A stretch of 64,000 nucleotides of DNA, taken from Lasiosphaeria ovina. Taxonomy: Eukaryota; Ascomycota; Sordariomycetes; Sordariales; Lasiosphaeriaceae. This document shows, piece after piece, positions 37,643-49,400 of this stretch. The position numbers were made by a program, and so were the translations under genes. Each line of letters opens with the position of its first letter. The stretch's first letter is position 1. A model generated the notes under the pieces. The model was given only the letters and a program-made list of their open reading frames with translations, was not told the DNA's origin and made no database searches. Location: NCBI GenBank assembly GCA_033439765.1, contig JAULSN010000007.1, forward strand, positions 1,488,001 through 1,552,000, in the 5' to 3' direction.

Positions 37643-39397
37643 CTACCTGGGCTTTGGGAAACGGGGATCTGTTGGCCCGCCCGACGGCGAAGTTGCGTTG
37701 GGGGATCCATCATACGGCCCCGGTCTCGCGTGGCTGTCGTTTGTGATTTGGGAGTCGTCTAGCAGAAGCCGGCCAATGTCCATTTCGGGCGCGCTACTAT
37801 TGTTCGTGGCAACGTAGGACGACGACGAGGCCGGGTGTTCGTTTGTATATGGGTCGGTCAGGGCGGGCAGAGACTCTGACGACTCGAAATAACCCCATTT
37901 GCGCATGTCGTCTTTGGAGCCCGACTTATTTAGCTGCGGCTCCAGCGTCCCCGGCATGTTGGGATGGAGCGAGTTCTCCATGCTTGTGTTGACGGAAGGC
38001 TCGAGGAGGTTGCCCCCTCGGCCGGGCTCCTTCGTGTAGAAGCTGCCCTTTTCGATCCTCGCGTAGATGTTTGGGTATTTGTTCCGCACCCGGTCACGCA
38101 GATCAGTGGGTTGGCGGCTGGATAGGTTGTATTTGGGATCGCGCTGGATTTTCGTCCAGGCCGGCCCATATTGGTCGAGGCCTTCCAGGATCTCCTTGTC
38201 GTCCTGGTCCGTGAACGGCCGCCGTTCACGGCGGTGCGACTTTTTGAAGGGACCACGGATGCCTAGCTCCTCTAGATCCTCAATCTTCTTACGGTGTGCT
38301 CGGCTTTTCCTTTGCTTGGGGCCTGAATCTGGCGTCTGCGGAGGATACAAGGACGGCCCGTCTGAGTCGGCTGCGCCCCCGGGTTCAATAAGAATGTTCT
38401 CGAGCAGCGGGCCGTTCCGAGGTCTTGGGTTGTCTTCCGGTGCAGGAGGAGGCGGAGGTGGAGGAGGCGGGGCTGGTGTGTCGACCGGGTCTTTGCCGGA
38501 GCGCTTCTTGCCCATGCCCGTGCCTCCACGTAGCTCGTCGGGGCAGCAGGTCCGGAACCGGTCTTTCAGGTCCCCGGCGGTCCGATCATTGAATTTGAAG
38601 TCGGGATCCTCCAGGATGCTCGTCCATTTTCCAACGCCGTGGCGATTGACCCCCAACAGCAAGTGATTGGTTTCCTCGTCGGACCACTTCCTCCGCGGTT
38701 TTGTAGCGCGTCTTTTCACCTTGGGGCCTGTACTGTTGCCATTGGCGTTGTTCTTCTCCGCGTCGCTCGTGGGGGCCGTGAGGGCTCGTTCCTCGGTACC
38801 ATTGGTAAAGTCCTTCAACATGCCCAGGTTCAGCGCTTCGTTGTCGTCAAAGGACCCCGTGATGGGAGGGAAGACGGCCGCGTTGGGCGGCGGTTCGTGC
38901 AGGCCATTGATGATAGGAGGAACGACTTGCTGGGTCGATTTCTGTTTCTTCAGTGGCTGGGGCAGTTGAACGAAGTCCTCCTTGTTTGTGAGCGCTCGAT
39001 GCCTTTTCTTGGTAGAGAGATCTTCCGAATTGTCGGGTATGTTGTCGCCTACAATCATGCGTAAGGAGAGAGTCGACACGCTTGGCTCCAGTTCTCCAAC
39101 GAGAAGCCGCTGCAGCGGGCGGGCCGGCTTGTTGAGGGCGCTGTTGTGGTCGTTGCCGTAAGCACTCTCGACGCGGGGAGGGGGCTGCTTGGGCGCATGC
39201 TCGTCGCCTGGCGCGTATATCGGAGGGATCTGGTTTGGCGCAGACTTGTCACCTCTGTGGCCGCCATCAGAGCCGAGCGGGGGCAGCGACAGCGACTGGT
39301 CGGCCGACGGGCTAAATGGCAGCAGCTGTATTGGCGGCAGATCAGGAGTCTGCGAGTTGTTGAGGAGGTGTATCAACCGAGGCTCGATAGTAGCCAT
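37643..39397 (-). CDS. Double-telobox Myb protein, Tay1/Teb1-like telomere-repeat (TTAGGG) binding factor
   Basis: A single frame of 584 residues from the ATG at 39397. Two Myb/SANT domains are visible: residues about 234-286 (RRKWSDEETNHLLLGVNRHG..., ending GDLKDRFRTCCP) and about 389-442 (RRPFTDQDDKEILEGLDQYGPAW..., ending TDLRDRVRNKYP). Both end in the telobox variant of helix 3 (D-L-K/R-D-R-x-R), which in this family recognises TTAGGG. Two such domains separated by a linker is the layout of Yarrowia Tay1 and S. pombe Teb1, which bind telomere-like repeats; Teb1 also acts as a transcription factor. The N-terminal 220 residues are Pro/Ser-rich, and a run of nine prolines lies in the linker. 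There is no TRF-homology dimerisation domain that I recognise. Confidence 0.85.
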   Translation of the reverse strand: MATIEPRLIHLLNNSQTPDLPPIQLLPFSPSADQSLSLPPLGSDGGHRGDKSAPNQIPPIYAPGDEHAPKQPPPRVESAYGNDHNSALNKPARPLQRLLVGELEPSVSTLSLRMIVGDNIPDNSEDLSTKKRHRALTNKEDFVQLPQPLKKQKSTQQVVPPIINGLHEPPPNAAVFPPITGSFDDNEALNLGMLKDFTNGTEERALTAPTSDAEKNNANGNSTGPKVKRRATKPRRKWSDEETNHLLLGVNRHGVGKWTSILEDPDFKFNDRTAGDLKDRFRTCCPDELRGGTGMGKKRSGKDPVDTPAPPPPPPPPPAPEDNPRPRNGPLLENILIEPGGAADSDGPSLYPPQTPDSGPKQRKSRAHRKKIEDLEELGIRGPFKKSHRRERRPFTDQDDKEILEGLDQYGPAWTKIQRDPKYNLSSRQPTDLRDRVRNKYPNIYARIEKGSFYTKEPGRGGNLLEPSVNTSMENSLHPNMPGTLEPQLNKSGSKDDMRKWGYFESSESLPALTDPYTNEHPASSSSYVATNNSSAPEMDIGRLLLDDSQITNDSHARPGPYDGSPNATSPSGGPTDPRFPKPR

Positions 39398-42268
39398 CGT
39401 GGGACAATGGCCTCGAAGAGGAGGGCATTGGGCAGGCAGACGAGGTGGAGGCTCGAGGACAGATGCAGATTCCCGTGAGGGGGAGGTGGAGAGGTGGGGA
39501 GGGCGATCACGACGAGGACGACGTCGACGAGACGACGTGGAGGGGTGATGATGGTGGTGGTGGGCGGTTTATGGAGCAGGCGGGCAGTGACAAATTCGGC
39601 TCCGGAGCTTCGACCGAGCGCCGCGCAAACCTAGCTAAGTATCCGTACCGCGGGATGAGGCACAGTGAGATGGGCTAGGTGTTCGGGGGAAAGAGACGGG
39701 AGGGCTGCGAGGACTCGCGGCTCAGCCGTGTCCTTTAGAAACAAACCCTTGGACCCTAGGTAGGTAAGTACCTACGGTAGGTAAGGTAGGTAAGGTAGGT
39801 AAGGTAGGTAAGTTGGGTGACTGGGCGCCTCTCCCGGCAGTCAGGATCGTCGGTCTGGGAGGTTCGGAGGCGATCCGGGCTCCCCGCGAAATCGTGCAGT
39901 CGAGGGATGTCCCTCAGGTACGGAACATATATCTCGTTGCTTGCGTTGCGGGAACAGCGCCGTGCGCAGCAACATACACTACAGTAAGGTAATGTACAGT
40001 ACGTACAGCAGCACCTCAGTACACTAACCCAGGAAGTTACCAACATGCGCAAGTAAGGTACTTTGTACATCGGAAGGTGGGGCGGGCTCGCCAAGTACGA
40101 CGCCCATCGCCACCTTCAACAGCAACCTAGAACCGCGTGAAATACAACTTCAAGTGGCCAAAGTAAACCAACAAAACCTGCCCCTCGGTGGCTAAGTTAT
40201 CTCTTGTCGCTCCAGTAATTGAGTGCAGAGCACACCAGTGTCAGCTGAAAGAACCCGCCAGCGATCTGTGCGAGAGCACAGCGAATCCATATCCATTCGA
40301 ACTTGAGGCACGGGATACTGTCGGCACGGAATACAGACACAGTTCAGCTTATTAGGTTAGGTTAGGTAGGTCTGTATCGACGAGGGCCCGGAAGCCGTCG
40401 AAGGGCGGGGAAGCAGCAGCTGCCGAGACTAAGTCGAATGGTGGGGCTTTTTTTCTTAGTGGATTTCTCGTGTTCTGGATGCGACTGCCCAAAACGGGTG
40501 TTCTTTTTCACTCCTTTTTTTTTCTCTCGTTCCCGAAACAACGGGGCTACTTCCGCACTTTCCTTTCGTCGACGACGAATGATTGGATTAGACTGGATGA
40601 GGTCCAAAAAAAGCCCGCCACCGCTGTGCCGCTGCAAATCCCACTTCCCATCAGGTAAAAGAAAATATAAAACACAGAAAAGAGGGAAGTGAAAACAAGA
40701 GATTGGGAAAAGGGGAAAAGAGGCCGAGTGAACTCAATCAGTGTCTCATAATCATAATCGAGAATTGCCATTCGCCCAGACCTTTGTGGCGGTCAGCTAT
40801 TCCGCACAGCACCTACCTTACATGCCTTACCCAAGCCGAAGCGAAGAGAAGGAAAAAAGAGTCACAGCATCAAAATCCTCAGCTACCATTGTCCACCCCA
40901 TTCATGTATGTCAGGTCAGGCAGTCTGTAACCCTTTCGCAGTACACCACCACACGCGCACTAGCTCCCGTCCCGACGGCGTGGGAATCTATCTGGCTGCC
41001 TGCCCCAATAAAATCGCAAAAGGTCGGTGCAGGAAGGGACGGACGGACAGACGGGGCGGTCTTGGCTTTTTTTGTTTGGTGTGTGGTTCTTTTTCATTTT
41101 TTTTTTCATGTCCTCGTCCTCTGTTTCGTTGGAATACCTAGAGAGAAAAAAGACTCTTCCCCCGCCGCCACGTGCCCGCATGAAGTCTGCTTTGGATGAA
41201 GGACCGATACTGTAACAGTAAAAATGTGAGAAAGTGGCAAACTCTCTCTCTGATGAAGGCAGACGAGGTTGTTTGTGATGCAGCAGGAACCAGTCTGTAT
41301 GCCCCTAGTAGCACGGCTTTCTCCGACTTTTTTTTTTCTTCTTCTTTGCCGTCTTGGTGATTGAACTCTCCCGCCCACAAATGAAAAAGGTGTGAGTCGG
41401 AGAAGACTGTCGGTGCCGATCATCAGCCTGCAAGGTGCCCGGATTCTTTCGGGGGGTTTCTTTTTTTTCTTTTTCTCACCGCTGGCTGACCTAGGCACGT
41501 GCTAGGTAACTAACTTTGTGACAAATTGATGATGGTCTGTGAAGGAGGCTGTGTGGCTTTTCCACGTCGTACACACTCTAAAGTCATACTGGCTTACTTC
41601 CTAAATATCCCATGGGAAATTGGCATTTTGGGGAGGATCATGTGCGAGTGGGAGGAAGGAGGAGGACAGTGGCCACAGATGAATGAGGCGGTGGATCCAC
41701 ACAGCCCTCGCCGTCTCGCTGGGACGGACGGGCTGCAGACGGAACGACCCAGAAAACCTCGGTCAGCTGAAATATGCCGTAACACGAACCTGCATGGTGA
41801 CCACGTTGACGGTCCTGGCAGGTTGCGCAACGACGCGTTGTGCTCCTCACGCGCCGCGGAGGCAAAGGTTTATTAGTCTAGTCGAGGAGTACGACGTCGA
41901 CACGACAGGACATGGATTTCAGCCAGGCCAGCATCTCTCTCAATGTCCGCGGCGGAAAAGGGGGTTTATCATTGGGTCGATTTTTTCTTGTTTGTTCTAG
42001 ACCGAACGAAACCGACTTCTTTGCATTTACATCTTGCTTTAGCGAGACCGGTGCATACACGCATGCCTCGTTGGGGTTTGATTGGATGTTGTTTATTGCG
42101 AGGATTGTACACTACATGTATCCAAACAATAAAGGGAAAAAATAGTTGACCGCCAATGCTTATCCACCCGTCAATGCTACAAAAGTATATACGGAGAGAT
42201 AGATCATTCATAGAGTAAAACACAAGAAAAAACTGGTCAAAAAAAAAAAAGCCGCGCTCCTTTGGCTC
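39398..42268. other. Intergenic region between the Tay1-like gene and the chitinase gene
   Basis: No gene is supported. TAGG/TAAGG tandem repeats are at about 39756-39818. Runs of T and A, and CT/GA-rich sequence, occur through 40.4-41.5 kb. An A11 run precedes the chitinase 3' end near 42240-42250. Confidence 0.55.
39756..39818. repeat. TAGG/TAAGG microsatellite
   Basis: Repeated TAGGTAAGG-type units in the putative promoter of the Tay1-like gene. Confidence 0.75.
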
Positions 42269-45200
42269 TTAGAGAGCAAGGAAGAGCGCGGCCACAAGAG
42301 CCGGCACACCAAGAGCCACAGCGGCGTTGCGGCCGGCCCCGGCGGTGACCGGGAACGTAGCCGAAGCGCTCGGCGAGACGGCCGAGAGGCCGCCCGTGCC
42401 TACGGCTGCCGGAGAGGCAGCGGGTGTAGGGTTGGGGCTGTTCTGAGCAGCAGCGCCGCCAGCTGGAACGCTGGTGGCGACAGGCTTGGCGCTTGTGAGG
42501 AGCGTGTTGGTGATCTCGGCCGAGCCCGACTGGACGGCAGCGGCGCCGAAAGCACCACCAGGTGTGGGTGCAGCGGAGCCCTCCTCGGCGGGGCACACAG
42601 TGGTACCGACGGAAATCACTTCCGTGGTGACCTGGCCGATCTTGGCTGGGCAGTCAGTGACAGTGGCAGCACACGACGTGATGGTGTACGTGGTTGTCGA
42701 GTAGATTGTCGACGTGACCCAGCCGGCAGGCACGGCCGTGGTTACCGGCGTGGCGGTGGCAGTGGCGGTGGCTGCGGCAGTCACGGGGCAGACAGTCGTT
42801 GTGACCGAGATAATCTCAGTGGTGACCTGGCCAATCTTGCTCGGGCAGTCGGTGACAGTGGCAGCGCACGACGTGATGGTGTACGTGGTTGTCGAGTAGA
42901 TTGTAGACGTCGTCCATTCCACCGAGGAGGAGATGGGGCCACTAGGGGAGGCCGAGGCTGACAAGCTCGCGGATGACGAGACACCAGTGCCGGTGCCTGT
43001 AGGTACGGTCGATGAAGCGCCGCTGGGGCCGGCAGGAGCACCTGAGGAGACGCCCGAGCTCACTGGGGCAATTGACGAGACGGCGGTCGAGCTGGCAGAA
43101 GCGCCCGGGCCACCAGGGACGCCCGAGGAGACAGCACCCGAGCTGGCCGGGGCATTGGACGAAACGGCACCAGAGCTGGCCGAGGCAGTGGACGAAACGG
43201 CACCGGGGCCACCAGGGACGCTCGAGGAAACGGCACCCGAGCTGGCCGGAGCAGTGGACGAAACGGCACCGGGGCCACCAGGGACGCTCGAGGAAACGGC
43301 ACCCGAGCTGGCCGGAGCAGTGGACGAAACGGCACCGGGGCCACCAGGGACGCTTGAGGAAACGGCGCCCGAGCTGGCCGCGGTGGACGAGGCAGATCCG
43401 CTGGCAGGGGCGGAGGAAGAGACGGCCGAGCTACCGCTGGCACCTCCGGAAGAGGCGGGGACGGAGCTCGAGGGGACCTCAGACGAGGTAGTGCTCTCCT
43501 CATCGCAGGAGTCATCGGTGGTAGACGAGCTGGCCACAGAGCTGGCCGGTCCAGACGACACCGGGGCAGCAGTGATGGTGGATGATGCGGACTCCGAAAC
43601 TCCCGATGAAACTCCCGACGAGGCGGTAGACGAAGCAGGCACGGTGCTTGAGGGGACATCGGACGTGGTGGTCTCATCTTCGCAGGAGTCATCATCAGTC
43701 GTGGTCGAGCTGCTGACGGGCGCCGAGCTAACGGGGGTCGACGAGACAGGTACCGACGTGATCGTCGACGAAACACCGACTGAGCTCAAAGGAGCGCCCG
43801 ACGAGGCAGCGGACGAAGCAGCAACCGAGCTCGAAGAAGAGCCGGATGGGGCAGCAGATGAAGCAGCAGACGAGGCAGCGGACGAGGCAGCGGACGAGGC
43901 AGCGGACGAGGCAGCGGATGAAGCAGCAACCGAGCTCGACGGAGCGCCGGACGAAGCTGCAGTGGACGACGCAGGGGCGGTGCTCGAGGGGACCTCAGAA
44001 GTGGTGGTCTCATCCTCGCAATCATCATCGTCGGTAGTGGTTGAGCTGCTGGGGGTTCCTGAGCTGGCCGGGGCAGAAGAAACTGGGGCCGAAGTGATTG
44101 TGGACGAAGCGGGTACTGAGCTTGAAGGAGCCACAGTTGAAGAGACAGCAGACGACGAGGCAGCGGATGAGGGAGCGGATGAAGCAGCCGACGAGGCAGC
44201 CGACGAGGCAGCCGACGAAGCAGCGGATGAAGGAGAAACCGAGCTCGACGGAGCGCCGGACGAAGCAGCCGACGAGGCAGCCGATGAAGCAGCAGTAGAC
44301 GACGCAGGGGGGGTGCTCGAGGGGACCTCGGAGGTGGTGGTCTCATCCTCGCAATCATCATCGTCGGTAGTGGTTGAGCTGCTGGGGGTTCCTGAGCTGG
44401 CCGGGGCAGAAGAAACTGGGGCCGAAGTGATTGTGGACGAAGCGGGTACTGAGCTTGAAGGGGCCACAGTTGAAGAGACAGCAGACGACGAGGCAGCGGA
44501 TGAGGCAGTGGACGAAGCAGCGGACGAGGCAGCGGATGAAGCAGCAACCGAGCTCGACGGAGCACCGGACGAAGCAGCCGACGAGGCAGCCGATGAAGCA
44601 GCAGTAGACGACGCAGGGGGGGTGCTCGAGGGGACCTCGGAGGTGGTGGTCTCATCCTCGCAATCGTCGTCGTCGGTCGTAGTGGAGCTGCTGATGCTAG
44701 AGCTAGCCGGGGCAGAAGAGACCGGGGCCGACGTAGCAGTCACTGAAACTACCGAGCTCGAGGCGGGTGCAGACGAAGAGACCGCAGACGACGAGGCAGC
44801 CGAAGAAGAGGCAGCCGAAGAAGAGGCAGCCGACGAGGCAGACGACGAGGCAGCAGACGACGAGGCAGCCGACGAAGCTACAGTAGAGGAGGCAGGGGCA
44901 GTGCTAGAGGGCACAGAGGACGTGGTGGACTCATCGTCACAATCCTCATCGTCTGTCGTGGTTGAGCTGCTGCTGGGAGCGGAGCTGACCGGCGCAGAGG
45001 AGATGAGGGCCGAAGTGGTTGTCACCGAAACTGGCGGCTGGGAGATCGCAGTGCTGCTAGCGGGACTAGTGATCGCAGTGGTGGTGGTGGTGGTCGGCGC
45101 CGTGGTGGTCGGCGTAGTGGTGGTTGTCGGCGTCGTGGTCGTGGTCGGCGCAGTGGTTGTCGTGGGAAATCCAAGTCCGCAGCACAGCTGCTGGCCGCCC

Positions 45201-46495
45201 CAAATGTCGCACTTCGCATTCAGAGACGGGTTGTACTTCCTCAGCGTGGCCTCATCGTATCCGAACGCGTTGGCGATAGCCCAGCAAGAATCACCAGGCT
45301 TGACTGTATACCACGTGACACAGGCAGTCGGCGAAGCAGTCGTGGTTGCGGGTTTCGTGGTCGTGGTAGCGGTCGTGGTCACGGACGGGGTGCCGCACAT
45401 GGAGTCGTGGATGAACTCATAGTACGTCTTCTTGCCGCCATTAACCTTGGCGCTAGCCAGATTCACGTCCCAGATTGAAACACCTCCGAACGACGCCCTG
45501 CCCTTGTACTTGTTGATGAGCGTGACAGCAGCGTCTGGCCCCACGTATCCGGAGCCAAGCTTGGGGTCCGAAGTACCGAGGAGTCCAATGAAAATCTTGG
45601 CGTCCTTGCTCTGGGTGCCCGCGAGGTAGGTCTCCCAGGCATTGTAGTTGAAGCCGGCAGCGTTCGAGGCCTCACACTGTGCGTTGTTGTAGAACTGGAT
45701 GAACAGGGCATCGAAGACGGAGCTCTTGATGATGTTGTCCATCTGGAAATACTCAGACGGCGAGAGGGGGCACTGAGGCGCCGCGGTAATCAGATAGGTA
45801 CCGGTGGCGGCATCGGTCAACTCGCGAAGCTTCTTGATCATGGCAATGTAGCCAGACTGGTCCTCTACAGTGTCTCAAATCAGCAAAGACCAGGCACAGG
45901 TTCCAAAGAACAACAAATACGTACCAAATTTTGTCTCGATATCAAAGTCGAAGCCGTCAAACTTGACGCGGTTGCCACCAAAATCAAAGGGGCGGGGGCC
46001 GGTAAACTTGGAATTGTAAGGGCCAAAGGCGCCCCATACGAAGTTGGCGAACTCCCTCCCCTTGGCCGGGCCGGAAATCTCGTAGTTGGACGTCTTCTGG
46101 TTGAACACACCACCAATCGAAAGGAGAACCTTCTTTCCCAGCCTCTGGCACTTGGCGATGTCGCTAGCAAGGTACGTGCACGAGCTCAGGAGGTTCGACT
46201 TGACACCGTTCTTGGAGTTTGTGTAGAGAGGCGCATCGCAGTGGGCGGCAAAGTTGGTGCCGGCGTAGTTCAAGCCCGAGGGGTCGTGCTCGGGCGAGCT
46301 GTTGACGAAGCCCACCGTGACATACTCGAAGCCGGTGCCCTGCTCGCAGTAGTCTCCAAGGCCCTGCGTTCCGGTCTGGCCAAAGTAAACGTTGACGACG
46401 GGTTCCGAGGCCACGACGGGGGGCGCCGGGGGGCCGGCCAAGACGGGCGAGGCGGCGAGAGCGGCAACGGCCAGAGTCGTCTTGTAGTTGAACAT
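42269..46495 (-). CDS. GH18 chitinase with LysM domain, large repetitive Ser/Thr-rich region and GPI signal
   Basis: Cell-wall chitinase of the fungal class III (Cts1/ChiA-like) group. Exons 46495-45925 and 45864-42269 encode 1388 residues; the 60-base intron has a GTACGT donor and TAG acceptor. Residues 1-20 are a signal peptide ending VLA. The GH18 domain spans about 32-350. It contains SIGG and the catalytic motif DGFDFDIE (180-187, Glu187 the acid/base), plus IQFYNN and VSIWDVNLAS. A LysM-type chitin-binding module with Cys pairs follows at about 372-419 (YTVKPGDSCWAIA..., NPSLNAKCDIWGGQQLCC). Next come about 700 residues of Ser/Ala/Thr repeats with six acidic cysteine boxes, then PGGPGAVSST-type repeats, then two copies of a STTTYTITSCAATVTDCP module. 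The C-terminal hydrophobic tail suggests GPI anchoring, so the enzyme is probably wall- or membrane-tethered. Confidence 0.93.
43060..45000. repeat. Coding tandem repeats in the chitinase Ser/Thr domain
   Basis: Six diverged modules, most about 300 bases long, each carry a box of the form STTTDDxxCxDE(S/T)TTS followed by VPSS and long AASS/SAAS runs. Three adjacent copies (about 43.98-44.66 kb) are nearly identical at DNA level. At the 3' end of the array (about 43.1-43.4 kb) four shorter copies encode SSGAVSS(S/G)VPGGPGA. High identity of neighbouring units implies recent expansion, and length polymorphism between strains is likely. Confidence 0.85.
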
Positions 46496-49400
46496 TATAT
46501 GGTGATCTAAAATTAAGTATACACAACGTGCGATTTATGTATATAATTATACAAACAAGCACCCACAAAAATGAGCGAAGTGGCCAGAGGCCGTAAAGAG
46601 AGTGTGATGATACGAGATCAACAACGAAAGGACGCAAACAAACGTTTGCACGGCAGGAGAGCACGCCGTCGGGTGCTGGTGGTGACTTGACAAGGACCAA
46701 GAGGCGTGTGAAAAAGAGAGAAAGGTCCCCTTTGGAGGGGGGGGATGAGAAGGGCCGGGCTCTTTCATACTGCCCACGATCCCGGACGCTAGACTCGGGA
46801 GGAGAGAACCTGGGAGGAAGGGGGGTTGGAATTGTGGGTGCCGTTCGTGCCGAGGACCGCCAGGAGCCAGAACGGGGGACAGTCTGGGCCAGCGACGAGG
46901 GAACCTGGCAGCAGATGGATACCGTCGATACGCAGGTGCCTCTTTCGTAGCAGCGGCCGATGAAAAAACAGGGGGCCCGTTCGGGGCATGCGCCGGCTTC
47001 TCTGCCCGCTGCCCACCGCGCGTGCGACTGCACAGTCATTCTATTCCATCGCGAAGTTGATCTGTCTGTCGACTCACCGGAGCGCCACGCAGGGGTAGGA
47101 GATTGCAGACCCCGTGCGGTAGCCCTTCTCAGTACCACCGTGTTTGGATGACGAATCTTTGGCGACTGAAAGTCTGCTCTATCCGTATTTCACTTTTTCT
47201 TTCCACTATTTTTCCATCGTGGTTTCTCTTTTCTGTGTCACATCTCACTTCGGCTCCAGAGCCTCGACATGAGCTCGTTTTTATAAGGATTGCCCCAGGT
47301 CGTCTTGGATGGGCGGGGACGCAAGATCATAGCAATCTTTCAAGTTGTACCCCATTGACCAACTACCACTTGCCAACTCCGCTTCTAAGCTTCTTAGTCT
47401 TCCGCTCGGTGCCCGTTTCTCACCAATGGAGGAGGCGACTCCCACGTTGGTGGAGCATCTGTGGATGCGCAGCGCAATTCGATAGCCAGCAGAAGGCAAG
47501 ATGGATGGTACCTGCTGGATCTGGTGGCGACTAAGAAGATACCCAAGAAATGGGAAGGACCGGAGCAGTGGAGAGCCCCTGCCAAGAACGTCGTGGTTGT
47601 GTGCCTGCATGGCTAGGGCAGCGTCAAAAAAGGTTCGGACGGGCAACCTTCAGTTGATCGCGTTAGGTACGCAGCCCGGAAAGTTTTTGCGCTGGGAAAG
47701 GGGAAGGTGGTTAGATGAGCGAATTAAGGGCAGGGGTCCTGCACACCAAATAACCCTAATTGGGTTTCCTCGGCGCCTGCAAAACAACGAGGCGTCCGTC
47801 CCGGATTCGAGAGAAAGACGGGATTGGGGGCCGAAATATAATGAGATTACGACATAAAAAGCCCACATCGTCCGACATTCATTCGGTCGACACGCACGCC
47901 GAACCCGTCACACATTCTCAAAAGGTGGAACGGCTCTTCTCGCGGGCAGTTCTCGAATCCTTCCGCGCGGTGTTATTAACTTGTTATGGATGGCGGGCCC
48001 CGAGTAGAAAATACCGAGAACTCTCCACTCTGGCCCCTGGGCGACGACTTGAGTCCGAGTCTTTTCCCTGGGAAAACCAGCAGGGCAGTTGGCCATTTCC
48101 TGGAAAGGAGATGAGGCTCTGCCCGAGTGCCTATTTTTGATTGTGTGCGGAATGAGTGCAAGGAACATGCCTTTATGCTAAATGATCCGTCCGTCCTCGG
48201 GTGGGATTTCGGTCAGATTGTCGTCGCGATAGCGGTCCCAAACGTTCTGCTTCTCCCGTCGCTGACGCTGCAGGTACCGTACGCGTATTCTTATTCTGGG
48301 GTACCCGGGCTCCACGCCCCAGATAAGCCAGGGATCCCCCACGATCGAAGCTCACCCGCAGCGCCGAAGCCACCCGTCGACTTCTGCAAGGCATCGATCG
48401 GTAGGTAGCCGTTTGAATTTTCTTTTAGTTCCTTTACCATGCCGTGGCGTTCTATCCCCCGCAACCTTGAATTCTTTTTTTTTCTTTCCTCAATCAAGTT
48501 ATGCAGAGCTTTTGCATGTCAAGAGATGCCGTAGACCCAATGCGAGAAACCCGTACCATGGGGGCGCAGCGCAGCAACTGCGACGCAACGAAATTAGCCA
48601 AGACTTCTGCCTCGCTTGCGCGTTTTATCACTGGAGTCGTTGTTTGTTGATCTCCCTCGACACAACCTCTCGTATTCATGGGCAATTCATTGTAACTAGT
48701 TTTCTCCATGGTATGTATCAGTGAAGTTAGTTTAAAGGTGCGGTCCAGTTCCCCATACGGAGTACGAATACCGAGACCCGGGTTTGAGAACAGCTCGGGG
48801 GCTTCACGTAGACCGCCCCCGAAGCCTTCGGCGCTCGCTCACTTGTGGTGGTAGGATTAGGACTAAGGCTAAATACTTTGTCTCAAAGCCAGTGAATTGC
48901 CACTGACAAAGCTACTCTCAATAGTATTTTCTTTTGGGGGAGTCTACTCAGGCTGCAGAAACGTTTTGGACTGTAGGCCAGAGGAAAGATACTTCTGGTA
49001 ATCGCGTCAAGGCCTCCATGTCAGAGAAATACAAAGCTCTAGTGGATAAAACCAGAAGGTTTGTACAGAATACTATATGCTTAGCAAGAATACCAGAGCC
49101 CTTTCCTTTTTAATTATACGCCGGTTTTTTTCGTCAAAGCCGTATCAGGGAGTAGTGTTATGTCTACTGTGGTGTTGGCAAACGGTTTTGACAATCCGAA
49201 CGGACATTCTCATCCTCAATTGTCTTCTCTTTTAGTAGGAGGTATAGTGCCGAACACCTCCATTTATTTCCTTAATCGGTACCATGGCGTGATGGATAGG
49301 ATAGTTTGATGGAACCCCACAGATCCTGAGGAATAAGAAGGAAAATGAAAACAAAACTAACAAGTTCATTCCGAACTCTTAGAGCAGCTAGTTACTTTTC

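Noticed and set aside
37640..37650. Possible splice donor (CAG-GTAGGC) overlapping the stop of the Tay1-like gene
   Set aside because: There is no good downstream branch site, acceptor or conserved exon; the simple stop codon is preferred.
42933..45422. An 829-codon open frame on the plus strand
   Set aside because: It is the antisense of the chitinase Ser/Ala/Thr repeats. Repetitive codon use on the coding strand removes stops on the other strand, and it has no motif or signal.
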